Assembly: GCA_964387425.1 (NCBI GenBank)
Contig: CAYLXP010000004.1
Location: forward strand, 1 to 64,000
Reading direction: 5' to 3'
Length of the DNA: 64,000 nucleotides
Origin: CAYLXP01 sp964387425
GTDB lineage: Bacteria; Verrucomicrobiota; Kiritimatiellia; UBA8416
How positions within the stretch are numbered: the stretch's first letter is position 1; each line of letters starts with the position of its first letter. Below the pieces are notes generated by a model. The model saw only the letters and a list, made by a program, of their open reading frames with translations, ran no database searches and was not told the DNA's origin. Position numbers and translations under genes: made by a program. Shown here piece after piece: positions 9,354 to 19,100 of this stretch.

Positions 9354-10664
9354 TCAGTCGAACATGAGGCGGTAGCTCACTTGCGCAATTGTCTCTTCGA
9401 TGTTGGCATCCTGTCCGTATCGCGCGCGCTCGGGGCGGGTGGAGTCGACCGCGAGGTACTCGAAGATGAGGCGGTGATGCTTCGAGATGGTGAACGTATA
9501 GGCCGCCATCCATGAGGTGCCATCTTCCGTGCTGTCGTCGTTGTTCGGAGGTAGGTTGACGGTTTGCCGAAGCGCCATGTCGCGGTCTTTGGCATCGAAC
9601 CAGTCATGGCGCACGGAGACACGGTGTCTGCCCCAGGGCTTCGTGAGAAGCACGTATGCTGACCAGTAGTCGACGTCCACGGCGGCCGGACCTCCCATTC
9701 GGGTGTCGCCCTGCAGGTACTGCATCATCAAGGACGCATCGGCCGGCAGGAATAGTTCGGTCCCTACGCTGACGAACCGGGTCCGCCAGGCATACTGCGA
9801 CCCGTCAAAAGCGGCCGGATCCCCCATGTTGTTGTAGTAAAGGACGTTTGCCCGACCATAGTAGTCGAGCTCGGTAAAGCACCCCGTATAGAATCCCATG
9901 CGGTCGTCAATCTCCGTGAAGGGCTCGATCCACTGAACCTGCATCGGGAAGAGCCCGTCATCCTCGAACGCCTCGCGAGGGGGGAGGGCGAGCCGCTCGA
10001 ATAGCCCGGTCTTGCGATCATGGAGCGACCAGCCGCGCCAGGCCAACAGCGTTCCCGTCGGATCGTTGGCTGTGAAGATGGCGGCCAGGATTCCCTGGGT
10101 ACTCTCGTCGCCCTTTCGCTGCAGGGTGGCTTCGCCACCGATGGTTCTTACCTCTTCGCCAATCCAGGAGTTGATTGCCGACGGCGTGATGGAGAACGGG
10201 CTGGTCCACGCGACCCCGTCGTTTTCGAGTGACACGGGCGGGAAGAAGGCCCCGAGGCGGCCCTTTAGCTGGAGGGAGGCGCGGGGGGCAGACTTGTACT
10301 TGAGGAATCCCTCGACAATGTCGACCCTCACGTCATCCGTATCGAAATCGAGCTTTGCGTGCAGGTCACCGGACCAGGACCAGCCGAACGGCACATCCAG
10401 AACAAGCGAGAGCTCGGCGAGGCGCGCCAGCGTATCGCTATCCGATCCGGCCGTTCCGTCCCCGTATCGGAGTTTCCCGAGTCCCTCGTCCAGCCAGGTC
10501 TCGGTTGCGTCCACATGGAGCAAGCGTGCATCCATCAGCACGTGATAGCCAATGTCGTCCACTACGCCATATACGCCGTGCCCGAGCAACAGCAGCAAGA
10601 TCGCCACAATTCGGCCGGTTACACACGCCCTTTGCCGGCTCACACCCACCAGATCTCTACTCAC
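9354..10664 (-). CDS. Outer-membrane beta-barrel (porin-like) protein
   Basis: GTG 10664 is preferred: it follows AGGAGAAACAG and overlaps the upstream stop by 8 bases (GTGAGTAG), implying coupled translation. A signal peptide covers about the first 33 residues (IVAILLLLLGHGVYG). The rest is alternating amphipathic strands rich in Tyr, Trp and Asp (ASLQLKGRLGAFFPP, HRLIFEYLAVDSTRPERA) and ends in the aromatic-terminated strand YRLMFD, as expected for an outer-membrane barrel. It most resembles the porin-like third gene found beside some cupredoxin-like and EAL genes. What it transports is unknown. Confidence 0.6.
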   Translation of the reverse strand: MSRDLVGVSRQRACVTGRIVAILLLLLGHGVYGVVDDIGYHVLMDARLLHVDATETWLDEGLGKLRYGDGTAGSDSDTLARLAELSLVLDVPFGWSWSGDLHAKLDFDTDDVRVDIVEGFLKYKSAPRASLQLKGRLGAFFPPVSLENDGVAWTSPFSITPSAINSWIGEEVRTIGGEATLQRKGDESTQGILAAIFTANDPTGTLLAWRGWSLHDRKTGLFERLALPPREAFEDDGLFPMQVQWIEPFTEIDDRMGFYTGCFTELDYYGRANVLYYNNMGDPAAFDGSQYAWRTRFVSVGTELFLPADASLMMQYLQGDTRMGGPAAVDVDYWSAYVLLTKPWGRHRVSVRHDWFDAKDRDMALRQTVNLPPNNDDSTEDGTSWMAAYTFTISKHHRLIFEYLAVDSTRPERARYGQDANIEETIAQVSYRLMFD

Positions 10665-13074
10665 CCTGTTTCTCCTGTGCGCTTGTTTCTGGAGTGCCAG
10701 CAATACCCCAGGGGGAGTCCCGTAGCCAGCCCTCGAATTCGCTCACGGGTAAGGGACGGCTGAAGAAATAGCCTTGTGCGAGGTCGCACCCGAACTCCGA
10801 CAGCAATCTCAGGGCATGCTCGTCTTCGACCCCTTCCGCAATGACCCTGAACCCCAGGTTATGCCCCATTTCAATCGTAGAGCGCACGATTACGGCATCT
10901 TCACGGCTCTGCGACAGCTCCATCACGAAGGACTTGTCGATCTTGATCTCATGGACCGGCAGCTTTTTGAGATACGCCACCGATGAGTAGCCCGTGCCGA
11001 AATCATCGATGGAGAGTATGATCCCCATTGCATTGAGCTGCCTGAGCATGTCCATTGCTTTCTGCATGTCCTGCATGACGGCGCTCTCCGTAATCTCGAG
11101 AATCAGCCAATCCGGCTGCATATCGTGTTGGCTCAGCAATTGCCCTATGCGGTCGGTCAGCTTTGCGTCAAGAAGGTCCTTTGCCGAGAGGTTGACTGCA
11201 ACCTTGATGGGATAGCCGTTCTTGTGCCACGTGCTGCACTGCTGCATGGCCGTTGCCAGACTGAAGCTCGTGATGCGATCAATGTTGCCGGTCTGCTCCG
11301 CAAGCGGAATGAACGTATCGGGGAACACGAAGCCGCTGTCGGGTTGCTCCCAACGGATCAAGGCTTCTGCGTGTGTGATGCGTCTCGTCTTCAGGCAGAT
11401 CTTGGGTTGGTAGAAGAGCTGGAACTCGCCGTCCTCAAGGCCCCGGCGCATCTTCCCCATGAGAGAGAGTCGCTCGGTGCTGTGGGAATCGGTATCCGGA
11501 GCGTACACGGCATACCGGACGGGGGACTGCCTGGCATGGTAGAGGGCCACGTCCGCATGCTGCATGAGCAGTTTCACGGTTTCCCCGTGCAGGGGGTAAC
11601 ATGCCACACCGACATGGGCGTTCACGTCCGCGGCGACATCATCAATCCGAAATGGTGCGTCGAAGCATTTCAGGACGTCCCGGGACACGGTCTCGGCATG
11701 GTCCGCGTTCATGCCCGGTACGAGTAACATGAACATGTCCGTCGCAATGCGCGTCACGGGTTCGACCCGCGTGATGCCCTCCGACAACCGTGTGGCAATT
11801 TGCTGGACAATCTTGTCGCCGAGTCTATGTCCCAGTGTGCCGTTGATCTCGTCGATGCGGTCGAGACCGATAAGCACCACCCCGAGTGGTGTGTTCGGGT
11901 TGGTGTCCTTCTGAATGGTCTCTTGTAGAATCTCCTCGAAGCTGAGCCGGTTTGGCAGACCGGTTAGAGCGTCGTGGTGGGTTTGGTGGTATATCTTCTG
12001 CTCCCGCTGCCGGATGCCCGCCATCATGTGGTTGAAACCGTCCGCCAGGTGCCCCAGTTCGTCGGCCTGCCTGACGGTCACTGGCGTCTCGTAATCCCCG
12101 GAGCGGATGCGTCCGGCAGCCTGCGAGAGCGATAGAACAGGTTGCGTAACACCTCGGGCGATCCACACGCCTGCGGCCAGGACTACTGCCAGGCAGAGCG
12201 ATGAGAACAGAAGTAGCCACTTCAGCATTGCGCGATACGGGGCCATCGCGCGGTCGAGTGAGCACTGCAGAATAGCAAATGCGTCCAGGCTGTTCTCCGG
12301 TGTTGGAAGCGGCCGGAAGAGCGCGATACAGCGTTCAGTCCCCAGCTCCATTCTCGTTGGACGTGCCGGTGCGAAGTTTGGCCAGTCGGCGAGCGCAATA
12401 TCGGTGCGTCCCGCCGCACCAAGCGTAGAACCCGCGAGGTGGATTGCCCCGTTTTCGTCGATGGAGCCGAAGCTGATGTCCAGGTCGAATGACGACTGCT
12501 GCTTCATGAGCAGGGCCAGCCGATCGTCCACGGCGAACCCTATGCCGATGCCGGCAATCGGCAACGGAGCCAGAACGGGGGCCATGGCGAACTCGTAGAT
12601 GACGTTATTCAACACCAACGTGGAGGCTGCCGAGTCGCCCTGGTCGACAACGTCAACCATGTTTGCGAAAGGAAACTCGTCGGTATGACCTTCCGGTCGT
12701 CCGATGTCGGCGACAATCTCGCTCTCGAGGGATACCACCATGGCGCGATCCGCGTTCATGCGCTCGATCAGGCTGACGAGGGCTGAGCGAATCGTCGCAC
12801 GGTCGTCGGTCGCGACTGCGGTTCGGAACCCGTGGTCTGCAGAGAGCACACTGGTCTCTCTCTTCATGCTGGCAGACCTGCTCTCCAACTGGAGCGTGAA
12901 CGTCTCGCTGGTGTGCAGGAGTTGACGCTCTATCTCGGCAGCCATGTTGCGCGTAATGGTCCTGTGAACCAGCGTGGACGTGACAACCTGGAGAATCGTG
13001 ACGAGGCCGATGAAGAACACGATCAACTTGAAGCGGAACGTCCGGTAAACAGGAATGGTGATGCTGGAAGCCAT
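10657..13074 (-). CDS. Membrane GGDEF-EAL protein; probable c-di-GMP phosphodiesterase with degenerate GGDEF
   Basis: The 805-residue protein has, in order, a TM helix (about 15-35), a periplasmic sensor region (about 40-285), a second TM helix, a HAMP domain (about 305-360), a GGDEF domain and an EAL domain. In the GGDEF domain the signature reads ATDMF in RIATDMFMLL, so the Gly-Gly and the catalytic Glu are lost and cyclase activity is unlikely. The EAL domain keeps EALIRW, NLSAKDL, ITES, DDFGTGYSS, KIDKSF, AEGVE and QGYFFSRP, so c-di-GMP hydrolysis is likely. It lies between the cupredoxin-like gene (16 bp) and the barrel gene (8-bp overlap) in one operon. Confidence 0.88.
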   Translation of the reverse strand: MASSITIPVYRTFRFKLIVFFIGLVTILQVVTSTLVHRTITRNMAAEIERQLLHTSETFTLQLESRSASMKRETSVLSADHGFRTAVATDDRATIRSALVSLIERMNADRAMVVSLESEIVADIGRPEGHTDEFPFANMVDVVDQGDSAASTLVLNNVIYEFAMAPVLAPLPIAGIGIGFAVDDRLALLMKQQSSFDLDISFGSIDENGAIHLAGSTLGAAGRTDIALADWPNFAPARPTRMELGTERCIALFRPLPTPENSLDAFAILQCSLDRAMAPYRAMLKWLLLFSSLCLAVVLAAGVWIARGVTQPVLSLSQAAGRIRSGDYETPVTVRQADELGHLADGFNHMMAGIRQREQKIYHQTHHDALTGLPNRLSFEEILQETIQKDTNPNTPLGVVLIGLDRIDEINGTLGHRLGDKIVQQIATRLSEGITRVEPVTRIATDMFMLLVPGMNADHAETVSRDVLKCFDAPFRIDDVAADVNAHVGVACYPLHGETVKLLMQHADVALYHARQSPVRYAVYAPDTDSHSTERLSLMGKMRRGLEDGEFQLFYQPKICLKTRRITHAEALIRWEQPDSGFVFPDTFIPLAEQTGNIDRITSFSLATAMQQCSTWHKNGYPIKVAVNLSAKDLLDAKLTDRIGQLLSQHDMQPDWLILEITESAVMQDMQKAMDMLRQLNAMGIILSIDDFGTGYSSVAYLKKLPVHEIKIDKSFVMELSQSREDAVIVRSTIEMGHNLGFRVIAEGVEDEHALRLLSEFGCDLAQGYFFSRPLPVSEFEGWLRDSPWGIAGTPETSAQEKQGE

Positions 13075-13090
13075 CTTCTCCCGGCCCTTT

Positions 13091-13780
13091 CTAGTAGGCT
13101 TTGCGCCTCTTCTTGCGGGGCGGTTTCAGCGACAGTTCAACGGTTGTGCTTGAAGGAGTGTTCTCTCCGATCTGGACGGTCTGCTCGAGATCGTCCGCCT
13201 TACCCTTTAGACGTGGGTGCCAGACCGTCATTCGGTAATCACCTGCAGGTACGCCGGATACGGCCACGCGCCCGTTGCCATCCGACACACCGAAGTAGGG
13301 CGTTGACGCCACGTAGATGTAGCCAAGCATCCAGTCATGTATGTTGCATCCCAGTACGACGAGCCCCGGTTTATCGAAGGTCACCGACTTGTCTTCATTG
13401 CGCGAGTAGAGTTTCAGCTCCAGGCGTTTGGCCGGCGAGAAGGAGTAGACGTGGTGCCGGACATCGTCGTTGTTGGGAAACATCACGGTTGTTCCCACCT
13501 GCACCGCCAGCACGCGCGGGACGAACTCAAGGCCGATCTGGTTCATGACCGCGTGGGGTGGGGGCGTTGTGGAGTCTGGGGCAGCCCTATCTGTGGGTAT
13601 CAGGACAACAACAGCATTTGAAACACCCGCCCCTGAGGATGCAACTGTAGCATTCAGCGTGCCCGCTCGAGCAGACGCCACCGGCAGAAGAGCGCAGAAT
13701 ATGCTTGCGAGAAAGAGTGCGCCGGTCACTGGCTTGAGAAGCGGGCAAATCCGCATGTATATCGCGTCGGCTTCAGGCAT
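13091..13780 (-). CDS. Periplasmic cupredoxin-like protein (methylamine-utilisation-protein type)
   Basis: ATG 13780 is chosen for its AAAGGA six bases upstream; ATG 13795 and 13756 are alternatives. A signal segment ends near ASARA. The central part is a cupredoxin-like domain: FVPRVLAVQVGTTVMFPNND, then DVRHHVYSFS and VVLGCNIHDWMLGYIYV, giving a His...Cys-x3-His-x2-Met set typical of a type 1 copper site. A carboxypeptidase-regulatory-like strand region (GRVAVSGVPAGDYRMTVWHP) follows, with a basic tail (PPRKKRRK). It probably binds copper or senses redox state in the periplasm and leads the operon with the EAL and barrel genes. Confidence 0.7.
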   Translation of the reverse strand: MPEADAIYMRICPLLKPVTGALFLASIFCALLPVASARAGTLNATVASSGAGVSNAVVVLIPTDRAAPDSTTPPPHAVMNQIGLEFVPRVLAVQVGTTVMFPNNDDVRHHVYSFSPAKRLELKLYSRNEDKSVTFDKPGLVVLGCNIHDWMLGYIYVASTPYFGVSDGNGRVAVSGVPAGDYRMTVWHPRLKGKADDLEQTVQIGENTPSSTTVELSLKPPRKKRRKAY

Positions 13781-13882
13781 GGGCCGTCCTTTCATTCCAT
13801 GTGAACACAGTCTAGGGTCCCCGCGTAGGCCAGTTCAAGCGAAAGCATTTGACGAGATGCTCTCCATCACGGCGCAAGGCAG

Positions 13883-15037
13883 CTACCGGATGGTAGTCCA
13901 GTAGGCTGACATGTCGACGATCGTGCCGGTCTCCATGGCTTGGTCGATGCCGAAGCAGGTGAAGGCGGAGCGGACACCATCGAGGAGCGTCGTGGGCATG
14001 GGAGTATCGTTCAGGATGCAGTGGGCAAGATCCTCCGCCATGCAGCCATCGGCATTCCCGTGGCCGCCACCCTCGATGGGCTTGAAGCTCTTGGTTTCAG
14101 GCTTCCAGCCCACGGGACGATACTCGATTTTCCCGGTCAGTACGTCTCCCCGGATAGCCCCTTTCGTGCCGCAGATGTAGAAGCGGCGCTCCTGTATCGG
14201 GGCATGCGTACAGAGATGGAAGGTGGCGCGGACACCGTTCTCCATCTCAAGAATGGCGACCTGGTTGTCGATGACATCCTTGTCGTCGTTGAATGGCGAG
14301 ATGTTGTCTTCCTTGCCGACAGCCCAGCCGGTTGCCTTGCCCAGACCGTAGAAGGGAATTCCTTTCCCGTTCGGTTCGTAGCGGTCCATGAAATGTGCAT
14401 TTGCGGCTTTGAAGAAATTGAGGCCACCGAAGCTTGCGATACGGCTTGGGCGAGTGTCCGTCAGCCAGAGCATCAGGTCCATATCGTGGCAGCATTTCTC
14501 CAGCAGGAATGAGCCGCCTATTGCATGCCGACGCCGCCAGTTGCCATGCATCGCCGCTCCGTGGTTTGGATGCAGCGTTTCGTTGAATTCGAAGCTGATG
14601 ATGTCACCAACAGCGTCAGCATCCAGCAGTTCTTTGATCTTTATGTAGAAAGGGGAGTAGCGCAGCACAAACCCGACCACGAAATGGCCGGCGTGGGCAC
14701 GCGATGCTGCCAGCATCGCGAGGCAGTCATCTTGCGTTGTGGCCAGCGGCTTTTCGCAGAAGATGTGCTTTCCGGCGTCCAGTGCAGGAATCACATGTTC
14801 GCGATGGGCAGCATTGAAGGACCCCACGAGGATCCAGTCGATGTCTTCGCGGGCAAGCATGTCGTGGTAATCGTCGCAAACCGTCGCGCTCGGGAAGCAG
14901 GCGAGGCCATCAGTGATGGACGTCTGCGATATGTCGCACAGCGCCGCCACCTCGATCGCGCCCTTGCCGGCCTCTGCCACGTTTTGCGCCACTTCACGAG
15001 CCCTGAACCCGCATCCGATGATCCCGATCTTCTTCAA
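13883..15037 (-). CDS. Gfo/Idh/MocA family NAD(P)-dependent oxidoreductase
   Basis: The 384-residue protein starts at TTG 15037. An N-terminal Rossmann motif is present (KKIGIIGCGFRA), followed by the family signature CEKPLATT near residue 93 and the C-terminal substrate domain with a KCCHDMDLMLWL segment, where the His-x-x-Asp pattern matches the catalytic region. It should oxidise or reduce a sugar or cyclitol at the expense of NAD(P), in the cytoplasm. The start overlaps the stop of the upstream hydrolase gene by four bases (TTGA), so the pair is translationally coupled. Confidence 0.85.
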   Translation of the reverse strand: MKKIGIIGCGFRAREVAQNVAEAGKGAIEVAALCDISQTSITDGLACFPSATVCDDYHDMLAREDIDWILVGSFNAAHREHVIPALDAGKHIFCEKPLATTQDDCLAMLAASRAHAGHFVVGFVLRYSPFYIKIKELLDADAVGDIISFEFNETLHPNHGAAMHGNWRRRHAIGGSFLLEKCCHDMDLMLWLTDTRPSRIASFGGLNFFKAANAHFMDRYEPNGKGIPFYGLGKATGWAVGKEDNISPFNDDKDVIDNQVAILEMENGVRATFHLCTHAPIQERRFYICGTKGAIRGDVLTGKIEYRPVGWKPETKSFKPIEGGGHGNADGCMAEDLAHCILNDTPMPTTLLDGVRSAFTCFGIDQAMETGTIVDMSAYWTTIR

Positions 15038-15834
15038 AGTTGCCCCTTTAGATGTAGTTCCGCCTGCAGCGGTCGATGGTCTGACGCGATGGTTTCGGCA
15101 ATGACGGTGCTGGTTGCATTGGTGCTGAGCCCGCGTGTCACGATGTAATCAATCTCGGTGCTGGGTTTGTCGGCCGGATACGTCTGTGCGGCGCCCTGCT
15201 TGGGTAGCACCGTCCAGCCCGATGCGTAGAGTGCTTGCATGGATGGCTCATCTCGCTTCGCGTTGAAATCTCCGGCAAGGATGACAGGGTGTGGTCGCGT
15301 CGCAAGCTTATCGAGAAGCGTACTCATCTGGGGGAGGCGTCGGCTGTCCTTGGTCCAGTCCATGTGGACGCAGACGAACGAGACGGGCTTGGGGACGCCG
15401 GATGGTTGCACCTGGATCTCTAGTGCGCAGCGGGGTTCCGCGCCCCGCGGCAGGACGTGTCGGATCGCCTTGAGAATCGGAAAACGCGACAGCACGGCCA
15501 GCCCGTATTCGCCACCCTGGAAACTCATAAAGGCTCCGAACGCATGCTCCATGCCAAGGAGATTCCCCAGCTCGGCTGCTTGGTCTGTCTTTTCGCTCCG
15601 TGTGCAGTTCTTGTCTACTTCCTGTAGCGCCACCAGGTCAGCATTCAACCGTTTGAGGACTGCTGCGGTGCGTGCCAGGTCGAGCCTGCGATCCATGCCA
15701 GCGCCGTGGCGGATGTTGTAGGAGACGACGTTCAGCGGCTTCATGCCCGCACCCGGCGCCTGTTCGGCATCCGCGCGTTGGCACGACACGGCTGTGGTTG
15801 CCGCAACGGCGACAGCTACTAGATGTGCGTTCAA
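15034..15834 (-). CDS. Endonuclease/exonuclease/phosphatase (EEP) family lipoprotein
   Basis: The EEP fold is clear: KPLNVVSYNIRHGAG, DLVALQEVDKNCTRS (catalytic Glu), VHMDW, PVILAGDFNAKRDE and IASDHRPLQAEL (catalytic His). TTG 15834 is proposed as start because it has AAGGTG upstream and gives a lipoprotein signal ending TTAVSC. An ATG at 15993 would read through the dispersed repeat at 15946-16019 and is unlikely. Lipid-anchored EEP proteins of this type are usually phosphodiesterases or phosphatases of unknown substrate. It leads the two-gene unit with the Gfo/Idh oxidoreductase. Confidence 0.75.
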   Translation of the reverse strand: MNAHLVAVAVAATTAVSCQRADAEQAPGAGMKPLNVVSYNIRHGAGMDRRLDLARTAAVLKRLNADLVALQEVDKNCTRSEKTDQAAELGNLLGMEHAFGAFMSFQGGEYGLAVLSRFPILKAIRHVLPRGAEPRCALEIQVQPSGVPKPVSFVCVHMDWTKDSRRLPQMSTLLDKLATRPHPVILAGDFNAKRDEPSMQALYASGWTVLPKQGAAQTYPADKPSTEIDYIVTRGLSTNATSTVIAETIASDHRPLQAELHLKGQL

Positions 15835-15945
15835 TCGTTTGATGGTATCACCTTGCCGAAGGACGATGCCGCGAGACGGCTCTCGTGTCAACCTGAGAGC
15901 TGTGACGGCCTTGACTCCGGAGCTTGGGCGGGTTCTCCCTGCAGT

Positions 15946-16019
15946 GATTCCTCGACTTCGCTCTGCTCCGCTCGGAATGACAGCTAAGTTCAAGTCATCC
16001 TGAGCGGAGTCGAAGGATC
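15946..16019. repeat. Dispersed inverted repeat
   Basis: The left arm (15946-15982, beginning GATTCCTCGACTTCGCTC) and right arm (15994-16019, CATCCTGAGCGGAGTCGAAG) are imperfect inverted copies. The same word family is scattered through many bacterial genomes as an intergenic repeat. It fills much of the 320-bp space between the EEP start and the next gene. Confidence 0.75.
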
Positions 16020-16041
16020 TCGGAAGTCAGAAAGTGCCGTA

Positions 16042-16071
16042 TTGTCCTTAGACGCGGCATCCCCATATACT
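16042..16071 (+). promoter_or_regulatory. Candidate sigma70 promoter for the first HzsA-like fusion gene
   Basis: TTGTCC (16042-16047) and TATACT (16066-16071) are separated by 18 bp, close to the consensus. The predicted start near 16078 would leave a leader of about 78 bases before ATG 16156. It sits directly after the dispersed repeat. Confidence 0.45.
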
Positions 16072-16155
16072 CTGCCTATGCTAAATGGGGTGTTTGCAGG
16101 AACGGTTGGCGATGGGGAAGTTGTGTCGACCTTCAGAGAGAAACGGATCTGGACT

Positions 16156-19100
16156 ATGAGAATTATCTTGATGATGGGTGTTTTGTGCGGGGCTGCCGTG
16201 ATTTCGCAGGCAGCGGAGACGGTAAAGGGGCGGTATGTCCGCGTGGAGTTGCCGGGTGACGGACGCTATCTCTCCCTGTCGGAGGTGGAGGTCTTCTCGG
16301 GTCGCAAGAACATCGCTCCGAAAGGGAAGGCAACGCAGTCATCGCTCTGGGGTCGCGGCGTAGCGCAACTCGCGATTGATGGCAACACGTCGGGGGAATA
16401 TGGCGACGGAACGATCACGCACACCGCGAAGAGCACCAACCCGTGGTGGGAGCTCGACCTGGGGCGGGAGACTGATGTCTCAAAGGTCACGGTTTGGAAT
16501 CGCGCCAGCATCGGAGAGCGGCTAGACGGTTTTCGCTTGTTGGTGCTGGACGCCAGTCGCTCACAGACACTGACGGCTTCTGTTCCCAAGGCGGGTCGGA
16601 AGATGGATATCGCTACGGACGGAACCGTCAAGACGACGTCAGTTAAGACTGTGCCCAGCAAGAACTCCGCGGCAAAGGGGCTGGCCGCGCACATTGCCGT
16701 GTTTGATCCCGATGCCATGGTTCGTGCCATCAAGGACATGGCGGCAACCTGGCCGGAGCGTTTCAAGGACGTCGATGAGCTGTTGGCAGGAGTCGAGAAG
16801 TGCCGGGCGTTGAAAGATGATGCGTCAAAGGCGGAGGAGATTCTCGCCTTCCAACGCGAAGTCCTAACGCGCAACCCGCTTCTGGACTTTGATGAGCTAC
16901 TGTTCGTTCGCCGTGACACCAAAATGTTCGGCAAGTCCCTGCCCGCTAACTGGCAGAGTAATTCAAGCATTTCGAAGACCGGCTACGACAACGAGATTGC
17001 TGTGCTGTCGATCCGTGAACCCGAGAAGACGCGTCAGCTTCACCGGCCTGACGGCGGGGCCTACGTCGGGGAGGTCGATCTTCATTTCAATGCCGACAAG
17101 ATGCTCTTCTCATCCATTGGGGAGAATGGCGCCTGGCATGTGTTCGAAATCGGGGCGGACGGAAAAGGCCTGCGGCGTGTGACGCAGACAACCGAAGTGA
17201 ACGTGAACAACTACGACCCCTGCTATCTTCCGGACGGACGCATCCTGTTCACCTCCACGGCTCCGATGGTCGCGGTGCCGTGCGTGAATGGAAACTCGCC
17301 GGTCGCGACGCTTTTCATCTCCGACAAGAACGGTGGGGACATGCGCCAGCTCTGTTTCGATCAGGAGCACAGCTGGAGTCCGCAGGTGATGGCCGACGGA
17401 CGTGTTCTCTATCAGCGCTGGGAGTATGCCGACCTGGCGCACTCGAACTCCCGTATTCTCTTCACGATGAATCCTGATGGCACGAATCAGCGCGCAATCT
17501 ATGGCTCCAACTCGTGGTGGCCGAACTCCTGTTTCTATGCCCGGCCTGTACCGGGGCATCCCTCCCTGATCGTGGGCATTGTGACGGGGCACCACGGATG
17601 CCGCCGGATGGGCGAGCTTGTGCTGTTTGATACCTTCAAGGGGTACATGGAAGCCGACGGCGTGGTTCAGCGTATCCCCGGCTACGGCAAGCCGGTTGAT
17701 CCCAAGGTCGCCGACCGACTCGTCAACGGTAGCTACCCGCTTTTCCTGCATCCATACCCTTTGAGTGACAAGTACTTCCTTGTCTCCGCTGAGATCTCGA
17801 AAGGCGAGTGGGGGATCTATCTTGTCGACGTCTTTGACAACATGACGCTCATCAAGAGTGAGCCGGGCTACGCCTTGCTCGAACCCGTGCCACTGCAGAA
17901 GACCAAGATGCCTCCCGCGCGACCGGACAAGGTTAACCTGGAGAGCAAGGATGCCACGGTGTTTATCTCGGACATCTATGAAGGCCCGGGGCTTGAGGGC
18001 ATTCCTCGCGGTGTGGTCAAGAAGCTGCGTGTCTACACCTACACCTTTGGATACAACCAGATCGGAGGCTTGCTTGGCACGATTGGCGCCGATGGCCCGT
18101 GGGACATGCGCCGCATTCTTGGGACCGTGCCAGTGGAGTCCGATGGCTCAGCCGCATTCACGGTTCCCGCGAACACGCCGCTTGCGCTCCAGCCTCTTGA
18201 CGACGAGGGCAAAGCTCTGCAGGTGATGCGCAGCTGGTTTACCGCCATGCCCGGTGAGAACCTCTCCTGCATCGGCTGCCACGAGCCGCCCGACGCCGGC
18301 CCGCCCGTGCGCCGTTCCATCGCCGCGCAGAAAGCGCCCTCCAAGATCACGCCATGGTACGGACCGGCCCGGAACTTCGAGTTTGCCCGCGAGGTGCAGC
18401 CCGTTCTCGACCGCTACTGCGGCGGCTGCCACGACGGGGAACCCCGCGACGACGGCAAACAGCTTCCTAGCCTGCGTGGAGACCGCAGTGTCAAGTTCGT
18501 GTCCAAAACACCGGGCAGCAGAGGGGCGACATTCTCGGAAGCTTATGTCTCCCTGCACGGCTACCTGCGTCGTCCGGGTGAAGAGAGCGGCATGCGTCTG
18601 CATAGCCCGATGGAGTTCCACGCGGATAACACTGAGCTGTTCATGATGCTCAACAGCGGCCATCACGGGGTGGAGCTTAGCGCAGAGGCCATGGACCGGC
18701 TCATCACGTGGTTCGATCTCAACGCGCCCTTCTATGGGCGCTGGTCCGAATATGGCCACACTCCCGCTGCGGCAAAGGAAGCGGAACGTGCCGAGATGCG
18801 TGCCCGCTACGCGAATGTCCATGAAGACCACGAGCACATTGATGATGCTCCGCCATCCAAGGTGGAGTTCATCCGCCCCAAGCGCGTACAGCCCAAGGCG
18901 GAGGAGAAGGTCTCTTGCTCTGTAGCGCGGGCTCCGCGGGAAGAAGCCAGGACGCTGGATCTGGGTAACGGCGTCTCTTTGAGTCTGTCGTACGTGCCTG
19001 CAGGCAAGCTGTCGAAGGGGGCGAAGGCCGAGGAATTCAAGAGAGGCTTCTGGATGGGGAGCTACGAGATCACCAACGAGCAGTTCCGCCAGTTCGACCC

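Noticed and set aside
15835..15993. ATG 15993 as the start of the EEP lipoprotein
   Set aside because: It would place a dispersed intergenic repeat inside the coding sequence and bury the lipoprotein signal about 75 residues from the N-terminus.
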